A stretch of 64,000 nucleotides of DNA, from positions 62,001 to 126,000 of the forward strand of contig NZ_JBQKUP010000044.1 in NCBI RefSeq assembly GCF_052156535.1, given 5' to 3'. Positions 1-8,625 of this stretch are shown here, piece after piece. Below the pieces are notes generated by a model, which saw nothing but the letters and a program-made list of their open reading frames with translations, did no database searches and was not told the DNA's origin. The DNA is from Nitrospira_E sp052156535 (GTDB lineage: Bacteria > Nitrospirota > Nitrospiria > Nitrospirales > UBA8639). A program made the position numbers and the translations under genes. Each line of letters starts with the position of its first letter. The stretch's first letter is position 1.

Positions 1-50
1 TCCGAATGGCCAAACGCGTCGCACGGGTGAAGGGAGATGAGAGATCGTGA
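1..50 (+). CDS. 3' end of a gene upstream of fliP, probably fliO
   Basis: The reading frame beginning at base 3 stays open to a TGA at 48-50. That stop overlaps the GTG start of fliP in a GTGA arrangement typical of translational coupling. Only about 15 residues are visible and they are basic. Flagellar clusters commonly place fliO directly before fliP, so fliO is the positional guess. The residues themselves are too few to identify the family. Confidence 0.35.
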   Translation, partial: RMAKRVARVKGDERS

Positions 51-826
51 ACAACCCCATTTGCGGGTTTCGTGGAGGACGTGACTGTTGGCGACTGTTA
101 GGCATGAGTCTGATCATGGGGCTGCCGACTCCGGCTTTTGCCCAGGCCACCAAGGATCCGGCGATCAGTTTGCAGGTATCCGGTCTGGACGGGACCGAAC
201 CATGGACCTTCGGGCTTCGCATCCTCTTTCTCCTGACGGCCTTAACTCTTGCGCCAGCCCTGTTGATGTTGGTCACGGCATTTACGCGCGTCGTGATTGT
301 TCTGGGTCTTCTTCGGCAGGCGTTGGGGACCATGCATGCACCACCGAATCAGGTGATGATTGGATTGGCCCTGTTTTTGACGCTGTTTATTATGATGCCG
401 GTGTGGGAACAGATTCGGGTTGAGGCCCTTAATCCGCTATTGGAACAGCAGGTGACACAGGAAGAGGCGCTTGATCGGGCCAAGATACCGTTAAGAACCT
501 TCATGCTGAAACAAGTACGGGAAAAAGATTTAACCTTGTTTGTGGAGATGGCGAAAGTTCCTCACCCTCAGACGCCCGATGATATTCCGTTCCATGTCCT
601 GGTGCCGGCGTTTGTCACGAGTGAATTGCGCACGGCGTTTCAAATCGGGTTTCTCATCTATGTGCCTTTTCTTGTGATCGATATGATTGTCGCCAGTATT
701 TTAATGTCCATGGGTATGATGATGCTGCCACCAATCATGATTTCGTTGCCGTTTAAATTGGTGTTGTTTGTGTTGGCTGATGGATGGTTTTTAGTCGTGG
801 GAGCGCTGATGAATAGTTTTCAATGA
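47..826 (+). CDS. fliP: Flagellar export gate protein FliP
   Basis: FliP is a core membrane component of the flagellar type III export gate, assembling with FliQ and FliR at the base of the rod. The 259-residue product starts with a signal-like hydrophobic stretch ending near AFAQA. It then has four strongly hydrophobic segments and the family's central block (TAFTRVVIVLGLLRQALG, about residues 78-95). The C-terminal block with DMIVASILMSMGMMMLPP is also canonical. The GTG start overlaps the preceding stop. The next gene, fliQ, follows after a 156-base gap holding a heptamer repeat. Family and length both match, so the call is firm. Confidence 0.97.
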   Translation: MNNPICGFRGGRDCWRLLGMSLIMGLPTPAFAQATKDPAISLQVSGLDGTEPWTFGLRILFLLTALTLAPALLMLVTAFTRVVIVLGLLRQALGTMHAPPNQVMIGLALFLTLFIMMPVWEQIRVEALNPLLEQQVTQEEALDRAKIPLRTFMLKQVREKDLTLFVEMAKVPHPQTPDDIPFHVLVPAFVTSELRTAFQIGFLIYVPFLVIDMIVASILMSMGMMMLPPIMISLPFKLVLFVLADGWFLVVGALMNSFQ

Positions 827-831
827 AAAAC

Positions 832-950
832 GTGAAGCGTAAGGCGTGAGCGTAAGGCCTGAGACGTAAGGAGTGTATCGAATGCCGGGGTACAACGATC
901 TGGTTTGTCTTCTGTCTGCTTACTCATCACTTTTCACGCCTTACCTTTTA
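832..950 (+). repeat. Heptamer inverted-repeat element, copy 1 (fliP-fliQ gap)
   Basis: The left arm (832-871) is a run of degenerate heptamers, GTGAAGC, GTAAGGC, GTGAGC (one base short), GTAAGGC, CTGAGAC, GTAAGG. The right arm (about 918-950) carries the complement, with TTTTCACGCCTTAC at its core. About 45 bases of spacer lie between them. The two arms could fold into an imperfect hairpin in the transcript. No T-run follows, so it is not an ordinary terminator. Confidence 0.75.
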
Positions 951-982
951 CATTTCATGGCAAGACTGAAAGGGGTAAGGAG

Positions 983-1252
983 ATGACAACCGAAAGTGTC
1001 CTGAGCATCGGTCAGGAGGCGATTCAAACAATCCTGCTTGTGGCGGGCCCAATGTTGGGTCTTAGCTTACTGGTCGGACTCTGCGTGAGTGCCTTCCAAG
1101 CCATGACACAAATTAATGAAATGACCCTCACCTTTTTGCCAAAGGTGGCCACCATGTTTGTGGTGCTCTTGGTGACATTTCCCTGGATGGTGGAAATCCT
1201 TGTGGGATTCATGACGGGGGTATGGGCCAGGATACCCGAGTTTGCCCAATAA
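983..1252 (+). CDS. fliQ: Flagellar export gate protein FliQ
   Basis: FliQ is a small two-helix membrane protein of the flagellar type III export gate. The product from ATG 983 is 89 residues, the usual family length. It shows two transmembrane helices separated by the conserved loop with QAMTQINEMTLTFLPK. An AAGGAG ribosome-binding site lies just upstream. An in-frame upstream start at 905 would add 26 residues encoded by the right arm of repeat copy 1, so that start is rejected. FliR follows 48 bases downstream. Confidence 0.97.
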   Translation: MTTESVLSIGQEAIQTILLVAGPMLGLSLLVGLCVSAFQAMTQINEMTLTFLPKVATMFVVLLVTFPWMVEILVGFMTGVWARIPEFAQ

Positions 1253-1300
1253 TCGAGGGAGTCGATCTGCGGCATGTATCAGAAAGATGTCCGGTAACCG

Positions 1301-2086
1301 GTGTTGCAATGGGATATGGCGATTCAGCAAGTGTGGCAATTCGTCGTCGTACTCGTGCGCACGGCCGTTATCTTGTCGGCGTTACCGTTGCTGGGGGGAC
1401 AGTCGGTTCCGAGTCGCATCAAAATCGGCATGGCGGTGATCATCGCCATCCTGTTGATGCCCATCGTGACGTTTACTCTTCCTCCCAATTGGTTGCAACC
1501 TGGAAATCTGGTAATCGCCTTGGGTGCCGAATTGCTCGTCGGTCTGGTCTTAGGTTTGGCCCTGCGATTAATCATGACGGCGGTGGAACTGGCGGGAAGT
1601 GTGATGGGCTTTCAAGTGGGGTTTGCCATGGCCGGTGTGTTGGACCCTGTCACGCAAGTGGAAACCCCGGTGTTCGGGCAATTACTGACCATTCTGGCAA
1701 CCCTTCTGTACTTTCAAGTCGATGGGCATCATTTGGTGTTGTTGGCGTTGGGCAGTAGTTTTCTTTTGATCCCCCCCTTTGGCGCCCATTTGAGCGCCCC
1801 CCTTCTGAGCGATGTGACCGGAGTGATTCAACGCACCTACGACACGGGAATGAAGCTGGCCTTCCCTGTGATGGGGGCCACATTTCTGGTGCATTTCATC
1901 ATGGGGATTCTTGGCCGGCTGGTTCCCCAGATGAACGTGATGCTTACCAGTTTTCCCATTACGATTGCGGTCGGTTTGTTGGTGCTAGGCCTGGGTTTGC
2001 CCTTCATTGCCTTGGTTTTTCAAGACTCCATTGTCGGGATGGAAACGGTCTTGTGGGACTTATTACAGGAATTAGGGCATGGCTGA
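1301..2086 (+). CDS. fliR: Flagellar export gate protein FliR
   Basis: FliR completes the FliPQR export gate and in the assembled structure packs beside FlhB. The 261-residue product has about six hydrophobic helices and the family's central region (GFQVGFAMAGVLDPVTQVETP, about residues 105-125). GTG 1301 gives the longest frame; ATG 1316, giving MAIQQVWQ, is an equally plausible start. The stop lies 8 bases inside flhB, which implies translational coupling. Confidence 0.96.
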   Translation: MLQWDMAIQQVWQFVVVLVRTAVILSALPLLGGQSVPSRIKIGMAVIIAILLMPIVTFTLPPNWLQPGNLVIALGAELLVGLVLGLALRLIMTAVELAGSVMGFQVGFAMAGVLDPVTQVETPVFGQLLTILATLLYFQVDGHHLVLLALGSSFLLIPPFGAHLSAPLLSDVTGVIQRTYDTGMKLAFPVMGATFLVHFIMGILGRLVPQMNVMLTSFPITIAVGLLVLGLGLPFIALVFQDSIVGMETVLWDLLQELGHG

Positions 2087-3155
2087 GAATAAAGACGGGG
2101 CGGATAAATCGGAGCAACCGAGTCCGAAACGTTTAGCGGAGGCTCGTCGCAAGGGCCAGGTGCCGATGACCCGGGAATTGCCATCGTTGTTTGTGTTGTT
2201 GGGTGGGGTTGGGCTGCTTTCTCTGTGGGCGCCTCACGCGTTTGTCCAATTTTTTGATCATTACCGACAGTGGTTGGGGCAAGCCGGAACTCTTCAGTTA
2301 GATGCTCAGTCTACACATGTCCTGTTGTTAAATATTGCCTATCAGGCCTTTGTTCCCCTGATTCCGTTCGGGCTCCTGGTTGGGGTATTCGCCTTTCTCG
2401 CCATTATCCTGCAAACGGGGCCGCTTTGGATTGAAAAGGCCTTGCAACCCAAGCCGTCCAAATTGAATCCCTCCAATGGGTTGAAGCGCATTTTTTCCTG
2501 GAAAGGGGTCGTCGATCTTTTAAAGTCCCTGCTTAAATTAGCAGGCGTGAGTGGAATTGCCTATCTGATTCTGTCTCATAATCTGCTCGCGATTCTTCAA
2601 CTTCCCCTTCTTGAGTTAACGGAGGCGGTTGGGGGTGTGTGGGGTCTCCTGGAGAACATTATGTGGTCGGTCGGAGGATCGCTGCTCCTGTTGGCGATCA
2701 TCGATTTCGTGTATCAGCGGTGGCAGCATACCGAAGATCACAAGATGACTAAACAGGAAGTCAAAGACGAGTCGAAGGATGTGGAAGGGGATCCGCAGAT
2801 TCGATCCCGCCGGCTCAGTATACAACGGGAACGTGCCCGACAACGGATGTTGCAGGCTGTGCCTAAAGCCGATGTGGTGATTACCAACCCTACGCACGTG
2901 GCTGTGGCGCTCAGGTATGAAACAGGAAAAATGGATGCGCCGGTGGTGGTGGCGAAGGGCGCAGGATTTATGGCGGACAAGATAAAGCAAATCGCGCGTC
3001 ATGCGGGAGTGCCGATTATTGAAAACCGCAGTTTGGCTCGAGGACTGTATAAGGCCGTAAAAATCGGTCAAGAAGTGCCCAGTGCGTTGTATCAGGCGGC
3101 CGCTGAGGTGTTGGCCTACGTCTATCGCCTGAAGAACATGCATGAGGGAAATTGA
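2079..3155 (+). CDS. flhB: Flagellar export switch protein FlhB
   Basis: FlhB controls the switch in export specificity from rod/hook to filament substrates. The 358-residue protein starts with a basic, Lys/Glu-rich segment (EQPSPKRLAEARRKGQVP), followed by four membrane helices to about residue 215 and a cytoplasmic domain. The self-cleavage motif NPTH is at residues 270-273, with cleavage expected between Asn270 and Pro271. The start overlaps the fliR stop. A heptamer repeat lies between this gene and flhA. Confidence 0.97.
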   Translation: MAENKDGADKSEQPSPKRLAEARRKGQVPMTRELPSLFVLLGGVGLLSLWAPHAFVQFFDHYRQWLGQAGTLQLDAQSTHVLLLNIAYQAFVPLIPFGLLVGVFAFLAIILQTGPLWIEKALQPKPSKLNPSNGLKRIFSWKGVVDLLKSLLKLAGVSGIAYLILSHNLLAILQLPLLELTEAVGGVWGLLENIMWSVGGSLLLLAIIDFVYQRWQHTEDHKMTKQEVKDESKDVEGDPQIRSRRLSIQRERARQRMLQAVPKADVVITNPTHVAVALRYETGKMDAPVVVAKGAGFMADKIKQIARHAGVPIIENRSLARGLYKAVKIGQEVPSALYQAAAEVLAYVYRLKNMHEGN

Positions 3156-3159
3156 AGAC

Positions 3160-3276
3160 GTGAAGCGTGAAAAGCAAGAAGGAAGACGTAAAAAGTAAAA
3201 AGAACGCAGAAAAAACAGATTTCCTGCGTTCCTTCTAAACTTTTGACTTCTCACTTTCCACCCCTTACGCCTCACG
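3160..3276 (+). repeat. Heptamer inverted-repeat element, copy 2 (flhB-flhA gap)
   Basis: The left arm begins GTGAAGC GTGAAAA and runs into AGAACGCAG. The right arm mirrors it, with CTGCGTTCCTTCT and ending CCTTACGCCTCACG. The inner AACGCAG/CTGCGTT pair is perfect, so a long imperfect hairpin is possible. Confidence 0.75.
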
Positions 3277-3344
3277 AGGTTGAAGAGAGTCGTGTGGAAA
3301 TACATTACAACCATATGCGACAACGGTAACCGATCAAGGCACGC

Positions 3345-5453
3345 ATGGCATTTGATTCTCAAAAGTTACGAGACGAACTGACTCCCGCGCATTATGGGGA
3401 TGTCCTCTTGCCGGTCGGAGTGGTGGGGATGCTCCTCCTCATGCTCTTACCCCTTCCCTCATTTCTTTTAGACCTCTTTTTATCCTTTAGCATAACGCTG
3501 GCTGTCTTGATTTTACTCGTGACCATGCATGCCGGGCGTCCCGCAGAATTCTCCGTTTTCCCCTCGGTGGTGTTACTCACCACGTTGTTCCGGCTTGCGC
3601 TGAACATTGCTTCGACGAGGGCCATTCTCATGCATGGGAACGAAGGCCCCGCTGCAGCCGGGCAGGTCATTGCCGTGTTCGGGGAGTTTGTGGTCGGGGG
3701 GAATTATGCGGTGGGCATTGTGGTCTTCTCCATTCTGGTCATTATCAATTTTGTCGTGATCACCAAGGGCGCCACCCGTATTGCGGAAGTCGCCGCCCGA
3801 TTTACCCTGGATGCGATGCCCGGTCGGCAAATGAGTATTGATGCGGATCTGAATGCGGGGATCATTGACGAAGGCGAAGCGCGGAAACGCCGGGAGGCCA
3901 TTTCACAGGAAGCCGATTTTTACGGATCGATGGACGGTGCCAGTAAGTTTGTTCGTGGCGATGCGATTGCCGCGTTGCTCATTATCTTTATCAACGTCAT
4001 TGGTGGATTGGGCATCGGTGTGCTGGAGCACGGGATGTCCATCATTGAAGCCGCTAAACGCTTCACCCTGCTGACGGTCGGGGACGCCATTGTGGCTCAA
4101 ATCCCGGCCCTGATTATGTCGACGGCCGCCGGTATCATCGTGACGAGGGTTTCGACCAAAACCAGCCTTGGACGTGATTTAACCGATCAAATATTTTTCA
4201 ATCCCCATCTTGTAGCTGCCGTAGCCGGAATGTTGTTCTTTTTAGGATTTCTTCCCGGGCTGCCGCATGTCGCGTTTTTGTTGTTGGGATCGATGACCGC
4301 CGGACTCGCGTACGTGTTGTGGAATCAGAAGCAGGAAGCCACTCGGCTGAAAAATCTCCCCAAGAAAAAAGATCCGGCGATCTCCTCCGGCACGGAATCG
4401 GTGGATTCCGTGACTCCTCCCGACCTTATGGAGCTGCATGTCGGTTATGGACTTGTGCCGTTTGTTGATCAAGCTCAGGGAGGAGAGTTGCTGGAACGGA
4501 TTCGGGCTATCCGGCGCCAAACGGCTCTTGATATGGGATTTGTCGTGCCCGCCGTGCATATCCGGGATAATCTCCAGCTTAAACCGCATGAGTACAAAAT
4601 TTTGTTGAAGGGGATTCAGGTGGCCAAGGGAGAATTGGTGCCCCGGCATTTATTGGCCATCAATCCCGGTCATGCCAAAAAGGGTCTGCAAGGAAAGCCC
4701 GGAAAAGATCCATGTTTCGGATTGCCGGCCGTCTGGATTGCTCCGACCGAAAAAGAGCGTGCTCAAATGGATGGCTATACAGTCGTCGATGGCCCGGCCA
4801 TTATTGCCACGCATATGACCGAATTTATTAAAACGAATGGGCATGAATTGCTGGGTCGGCAAGAGGTCCAGAATTTGCTGGATAACCTCGCTAAGACGTA
4901 TCCCAAGGTGGTGGATGACTTGATTCCGACTCAAATATCGTTAGGAGCGGTGGTGAGAATTCTCAAAAATCTCTTACGGGAACGAGTGTCGATCCGCGAT
5001 TTACGGACCATTTTAGAGACTGTTGCGGATTACACCACTCAGAGTAAGGATCCTGACACCCTGACCGAATATGCTCGGCAAAATTTATCCAGAACAATTT
5101 CGTCACAATACGCCAATCCCGACGGATTGCTGCAGGTGATTAGTCTGGATCCGATGCTGGATCGCCGCCTGATGGAGGCGATGCGTCCGGGTGGTAATGG
5201 AGAGCAAGGCGGGTTGCCTCCCAGTTTATTGAATCAGGTGATTCTGTCGGTCCGTCAGGCCATTGAGCGAGTCGTGAGCCAAGGATATCAACCTGTGCTG
5301 TTATGTTCCCAGTCGATTCGATCCCAACTGTATCGCTTAGTCTCGCCGGGCGTGCATGCGCTGGCGGTACTTTCTCCGAACGAGTTGGACCCTAAAACCC
5401 AAATTCAAGCTATTGAAGTTGTGAGGATGCCACATGAAGCTGAAACGGTTTGA
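3345..5453 (+). CDS. flhA: Flagellar export protein FlhA
   Basis: FlhA is the large ring-forming export gate subunit that couples proton flow to export and docks chaperone-substrate complexes. The 702-residue product has an N-terminal membrane half (about eight helices to residue 330) and a cytoplasmic half starting near residue 350. The FHIPEP-type signature (GRPAEFSVFPSVVLLTTLFR and onward) lies near residues 64-95. The C-terminal domain contains the usual LLEFxQ-class export elements. Its end overlaps the start of flhF by 20 bases. The size and order match typical flhA-flhF-flhG-fliA clusters. Confidence 0.97.
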   Translation: MAFDSQKLRDELTPAHYGDVLLPVGVVGMLLLMLLPLPSFLLDLFLSFSITLAVLILLVTMHAGRPAEFSVFPSVVLLTTLFRLALNIASTRAILMHGNEGPAAAGQVIAVFGEFVVGGNYAVGIVVFSILVIINFVVITKGATRIAEVAARFTLDAMPGRQMSIDADLNAGIIDEGEARKRREAISQEADFYGSMDGASKFVRGDAIAALLIIFINVIGGLGIGVLEHGMSIIEAAKRFTLLTVGDAIVAQIPALIMSTAAGIIVTRVSTKTSLGRDLTDQIFFNPHLVAAVAGMLFFLGFLPGLPHVAFLLLGSMTAGLAYVLWNQKQEATRLKNLPKKKDPAISSGTESVDSVTPPDLMELHVGYGLVPFVDQAQGGELLERIRAIRRQTALDMGFVVPAVHIRDNLQLKPHEYKILLKGIQVAKGELVPRHLLAINPGHAKKGLQGKPGKDPCFGLPAVWIAPTEKERAQMDGYTVVDGPAIIATHMTEFIKTNGHELLGRQEVQNLLDNLAKTYPKVVDDLIPTQISLGAVVRILKNLLRERVSIRDLRTILETVADYTTQSKDPDTLTEYARQNLSRTISSQYANPDGLLQVISLDPMLDRRLMEAMRPGGNGEQGGLPPSLLNQVILSVRQAIERVVSQGYQPVLLCSQSIRSQLYRLVSPGVHALAVLSPNELDPKTQIQAIEVVRMPHEAETV

Positions 5454-6768
5454 AGCCCTTTCATTACAAGAAGCTCTCCAAGCGGTCAAAGCCGAACTGG
5501 GACCTGAGGCGGTCATCGTCTCGTCGCGTCGTATTCAAAAAGGGGGAGGCTTGTTCGGTCTGCTTAGTCAGTCCGTCATTGAGGTCACCGCGGCGGTGGA
5601 TCGTTCGGCTCAGGCGGAGGAAGGCCCTGCCGCACGTGTTGATCGATCCCTTCAGTCCCTCATGGCCAAACGTTTTGTGCCTGAGGTGCCGGTTCGTCAA
5701 CCGGGACAACCCAAACCGGATGCCAGTTTTTCAGAAGCTCTTCAGGTGGCAACCGTGCTCGATCCGGTGACTCAGAACCTCCAGGAGATGCGCCAGGAAA
5801 TTCAACGGTTGCGGGAAGAACAACACGACCCTGAACGGGTGTTAGGGCCCTTGCGACAAGAATTAGAAGGCTTGCGGATTGTGGTGGGGGAAGTCTTGGG
5901 AAGTCAGATGGACAAACGTGTTGAAGGGTTACCTGGAGACGTGATGGATGTCTACCAGTCCTTGGTGAGTCAGGGCGTGAATCCTCAGACTGCGCATCAT
6001 CTAGTTCGTGCGGTAGTGGAAACGCTCGGGACAGCCGGTGTGGGAAATCGTGAAGCCATGAAAAGTCTGTTGTGGGAACGTATGGAGGAGACCGTAGCCG
6101 TCTCGGGTCCATCGGTGTCCAAGCATTATGGCCAAAAAGTGATGATGATGGTTGGGCCGACCGGGGTGGGAAAAACGACGACCATTGCCAAGCTGGCAGG
6201 GTTGGCCCGTCAACAGGATGAGCATCGGCGAACCGTGTTGATTACCTTGGATACGTATCGTGTGGCAGCGGTAGAGCAACTTCGGGTGTTTGCCAAAATT
6301 TTAAAAATTCCTTTGGAGGTGGCCGTGTCCCACAAGGATTTTATGGAATGCATGGGACGACATCAGCATGCGGATTTGCTGTTGATTGACACGGCGGGTC
6401 GAAGCCCCAAGGATCAAGCCGGGTATGATGAATTGCTGGCGATTACCCGAGGACAATTACACGTCGAAACGCATCTGGTGTTAGCCGCTCCAATGGCAGA
6501 GTCGGTGCAGATGGACACCATTCGCCGCTATCAATCGGTTCCTATCCATAAGCTCATCATCACGAAACTGGATGAGGTATCGATGGGCGGCGGTCTGTAT
6601 AACGTCTTGTCACAGACGGGACTGCCGGTTTCCTATCTCTCTGCCGGACAGCGTGTGCCTGAAGATTTAGAAATCGCCACCCGGACACGCCTCGTTGAAT
6701 TGGCTTGGGGCCACTCACCAGGCCAGGTCCTTCAAGAACGTGTGCCGTTATCGGGGGTGGCGCACTAA
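5434..6768 (+). CDS. flhF: SRP-type GTPase FlhF
   Basis: FlhF is a signal-recognition-particle-type GTPase that fixes flagellar number and position, usually at a cell pole. The 444-residue product has a short N-terminal domain, a variable linker with a predicted coiled stretch near residues 100-145, and a GTPase core. The P-loop GPTGVGKTT starts at about residue 241. DTYRVAAVEQL and DTAGRSPKD follow as the later nucleotide-binding motifs. The start lies inside the end of flhA, and the TAA stop shares its last A with the flhG ATG. Confidence 0.95.
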   Translation: MKLKRFEALSLQEALQAVKAELGPEAVIVSSRRIQKGGGLFGLLSQSVIEVTAAVDRSAQAEEGPAARVDRSLQSLMAKRFVPEVPVRQPGQPKPDASFSEALQVATVLDPVTQNLQEMRQEIQRLREEQHDPERVLGPLRQELEGLRIVVGEVLGSQMDKRVEGLPGDVMDVYQSLVSQGVNPQTAHHLVRAVVETLGTAGVGNREAMKSLLWERMEETVAVSGPSVSKHYGQKVMMMVGPTGVGKTTTIAKLAGLARQQDEHRRTVLITLDTYRVAAVEQLRVFAKILKIPLEVAVSHKDFMECMGRHQHADLLLIDTAGRSPKDQAGYDELLAITRGQLHVETHLVLAAPMAESVQMDTIRRYQSVPIHKLIITKLDEVSMGGGLYNVLSQTGLPVSYLSAGQRVPEDLEIATRTRLVELAWGHSPGQVLQERVPLSGVAH

Positions 6769-7700
6769 TGGCCGGGTCATTATCCACACCGGTCCTAGTG
6801 CCTGACGTCCCGGCGCAACGACGACTGGATCAAGCCAGTGGATTGCGTGCCGCCATGACCACCAACCCACAGGATCCTTCACGGATTCAGGTGATTGCGG
6901 TCAGTTCCGGAAAAGGCGGGGTAGGGAAAAGTAATGTCGTCGCGAATTTAGCGGTGGCTGCGGCTCGGCAGGGACGGAAGGTCTTGATCATGGATGCGGA
7001 TCTCGCCTTAGGAAACGTCGACATCCTCCTCGGCCTCACCCCGCAATATACGATTGAGGACGTGCTCTCCGGGCAGCGAGGCTTGCAAGACGTCCTCGTG
7101 ACCGGGCCCGAAGGTATTCGCCTGTTGCCGGCGACCTCCGGAGGTCAGGCATTTACTCAGCTGACGCATGAGCAGCAACTCCATTTGCAATCGGCGTTTC
7201 TTCAGTTGGCGTCTCCGCCGGATTTGCTGCTCATTGATTGTGCGGCAGGGATTTCGGCCAATGTGTTGTACTTTAGTTTAGTGGCCCACGAAACACTGGT
7301 GGTGGTTTCGCCCGACCCGACGTCTCTGACTGATGCATATGCCCTGGTCAAAATCCTCTCGACCCGCTATCACTTACGGACATTCCGCATGCTGGTCAAC
7401 AAAGTGAAACATACCCAGGAAGGCAAAGATGTGTTTCGGAAGTTGAGTTTGGTGACCGATCGGTTTTTAAATATTTCGCTCGATTACCTCGGCTGTGTTC
7501 CCGCCGACGATTATGTGACGATGGCCGTGGCTCAACAACGCGCGGTGTGCGATGTCTATCCGCGCGCCCCAGCGAGTCGAGCCTTTTCTTCGTTGGTGAA
7601 GACCCTCAATGATTGGAGGGGAGATTGTTCCTGGCAGGGGGGCTTTCAACTGTTTGGTCCTGCTGCCTTGGGAGCCACTCGAACTGTGACGGAAGGATAA
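6768..7700 (+). CDS. flhG: MinD-like ATPase FlhG (FleN), flagellar number control
   Basis: FlhG is a MinD/ParA-family ATPase that restrains flagellar number and works with FlhF. From ATG 6768 the product is 310 residues. The deviant Walker A motif KGGVGKS is at about residues 49-55, with both lysines present (Lys49 and Lys54). DADLALGNVD and LLIDCAAGIS follow. The start overlaps the flhF stop by one base. An earlier in-frame start at 6705 lies well inside flhF and gives an unrelated N-terminus, so it is rejected. fliA starts 3 bases after the stop. Confidence 0.94.
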   Translation: MAGSLSTPVLVPDVPAQRRLDQASGLRAAMTTNPQDPSRIQVIAVSSGKGGVGKSNVVANLAVAAARQGRKVLIMDADLALGNVDILLGLTPQYTIEDVLSGQRGLQDVLVTGPEGIRLLPATSGGQAFTQLTHEQQLHLQSAFLQLASPPDLLLIDCAAGISANVLYFSLVAHETLVVVSPDPTSLTDAYALVKILSTRYHLRTFRMLVNKVKHTQEGKDVFRKLSLVTDRFLNISLDYLGCVPADDYVTMAVAQQRAVCDVYPRAPASRAFSSLVKTLNDWRGDCSWQGGFQLFGPAALGATRTVTEG

Positions 7701-7703
7701 CGT

Positions 7704-8498
7704 ATGAAACGTGGCGCGGTAACAACGGTTTCAGAGAGTTCGGTTTCGGAGAAACCGGCATCGTCCAATCCGACGAAACTTGCCCTCTCCACGCAGGAAC
7801 GGGAGACGTTGGTTCAGGAATTTTTGCCGGTGATTAAATACATGGCGATGCGAATGGCCATGCGGGCGTCGAGTGGGCTCAATGTGGAAGATCTCATGAG
7901 TGCCGGGATGGTCGGGCTTCTGGATGCCCTGACGAAGTTTGATCCCTCACGAGAAATAAAATTTCGTACCTATGCCGAGTTTCGTATTCGTGGAGCGATG
8001 CTCGATGAAATCCGGGCGATGGACTGGGTCCCGCGGTCGCTTCGGGAGCGCATCGGGAAAATTCAGCATGCGGCCAATGAATGGACGAAACGCAAAGGGC
8101 GGCCACCGACGGAGGATGAGCTCGCAGAATCTTTAGGCATGGAGGCTCAAGAGGTGGACGAGACTCTTCTGCAAGCCAAAGGGGCCGTCGTGTTAAGTCT
8201 CGATGATTTGGGCTCCAATGATGAAGACTCCCATCCCATCTTGGATGCGCTGGCCGATCGAGACCAACCCTCGCCGTTGGAGACTTTGGTGTCGGAGGAT
8301 GCTCGCCAGGCGTTGGTCGATGCCATTGAACGATTGCCGGAACGTCAACGGCTGGTGTTGACCCTTTATTATTTTGAAGAGCTGACCATGAAAGAAATTG
8401 GAGTCGTATTGCACGTCACGGAATCCCGCATTTGTCAGTTACATGCCCAAGCCATGATTCGTCTGAAGGCCCTTCTCCATACCCGGCTCGGTCCGTAG
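7704..8498 (+). CDS. fliA: Flagellar sigma factor FliA (sigma-28)
   Basis: This 264-residue protein is a sigma-70-family factor of the FliA/WhiG group that transcribes late flagellar and chemotaxis genes. It shows region 2 (LMSAGMVGLLDALTKFDP and FRTYAEFRIRGAMLDEIR), region 3 (RKGRPPTEDELAESLGM) and region 4 with a helix-turn-helix near the C-terminus (LTMKEIGVVLHVTESRICQL). It follows flhG after 3 bases. Its likely antagonist, flgM, is in this window at 48.7 kb. Four candidate sigma-28 sites are listed separately. Confidence 0.95.
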   Translation: MKRGAVTTVSESSVSEKPASSNPTKLALSTQERETLVQEFLPVIKYMAMRMAMRASSGLNVEDLMSAGMVGLLDALTKFDPSREIKFRTYAEFRIRGAMLDEIRAMDWVPRSLRERIGKIQHAANEWTKRKGRPPTEDELAESLGMEAQEVDETLLQAKGAVVLSLDDLGSNDEDSHPILDALADRDQPSPLETLVSEDARQALVDAIERLPERQRLVLTLYYFEELTMKEIGVVLHVTESRICQLHAQAMIRLKALLHTRLGP

Positions 8499-8513
8499 AC
8501 ATGCTTGAGGGAG

Positions 8514-8608
8514 TAAGGCGTGAGGAGTGGGGCTTAAGCAGTGAGAACTTTTCCGTCATACCTGACATGGTGTATCGAGTATCGACCTTCACGTTTCCCT
8601 TGTTACTC
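8514..8608 (+). repeat. Heptamer inverted-repeat element, copy 3 (after fliA)
   Basis: The left arm reads GTAAGGC GTGAGGA GTGGGGC. The right arm has CCTTCACGTTTCCC followed by TTGTTACTC. Arms are more diverged than in copies 1 and 2, so this copy is weaker. Confidence 0.55.
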
Positions 8609-8625
8609 AATTCCGGAATATCTCT

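Noticed and set aside
905..982. Upstream extension of FliQ
   Set aside because: The extra residues are encoded by a repeat arm and do not match the family; AAGGAG sits before ATG 983.
2616..3362. Long minus-strand frame of 248 codons across flhB and the following gap
   Set aside because: It is antisense to an obvious FlhB and shows no family features. The same applies to 59755-60516 and 47364-48107.
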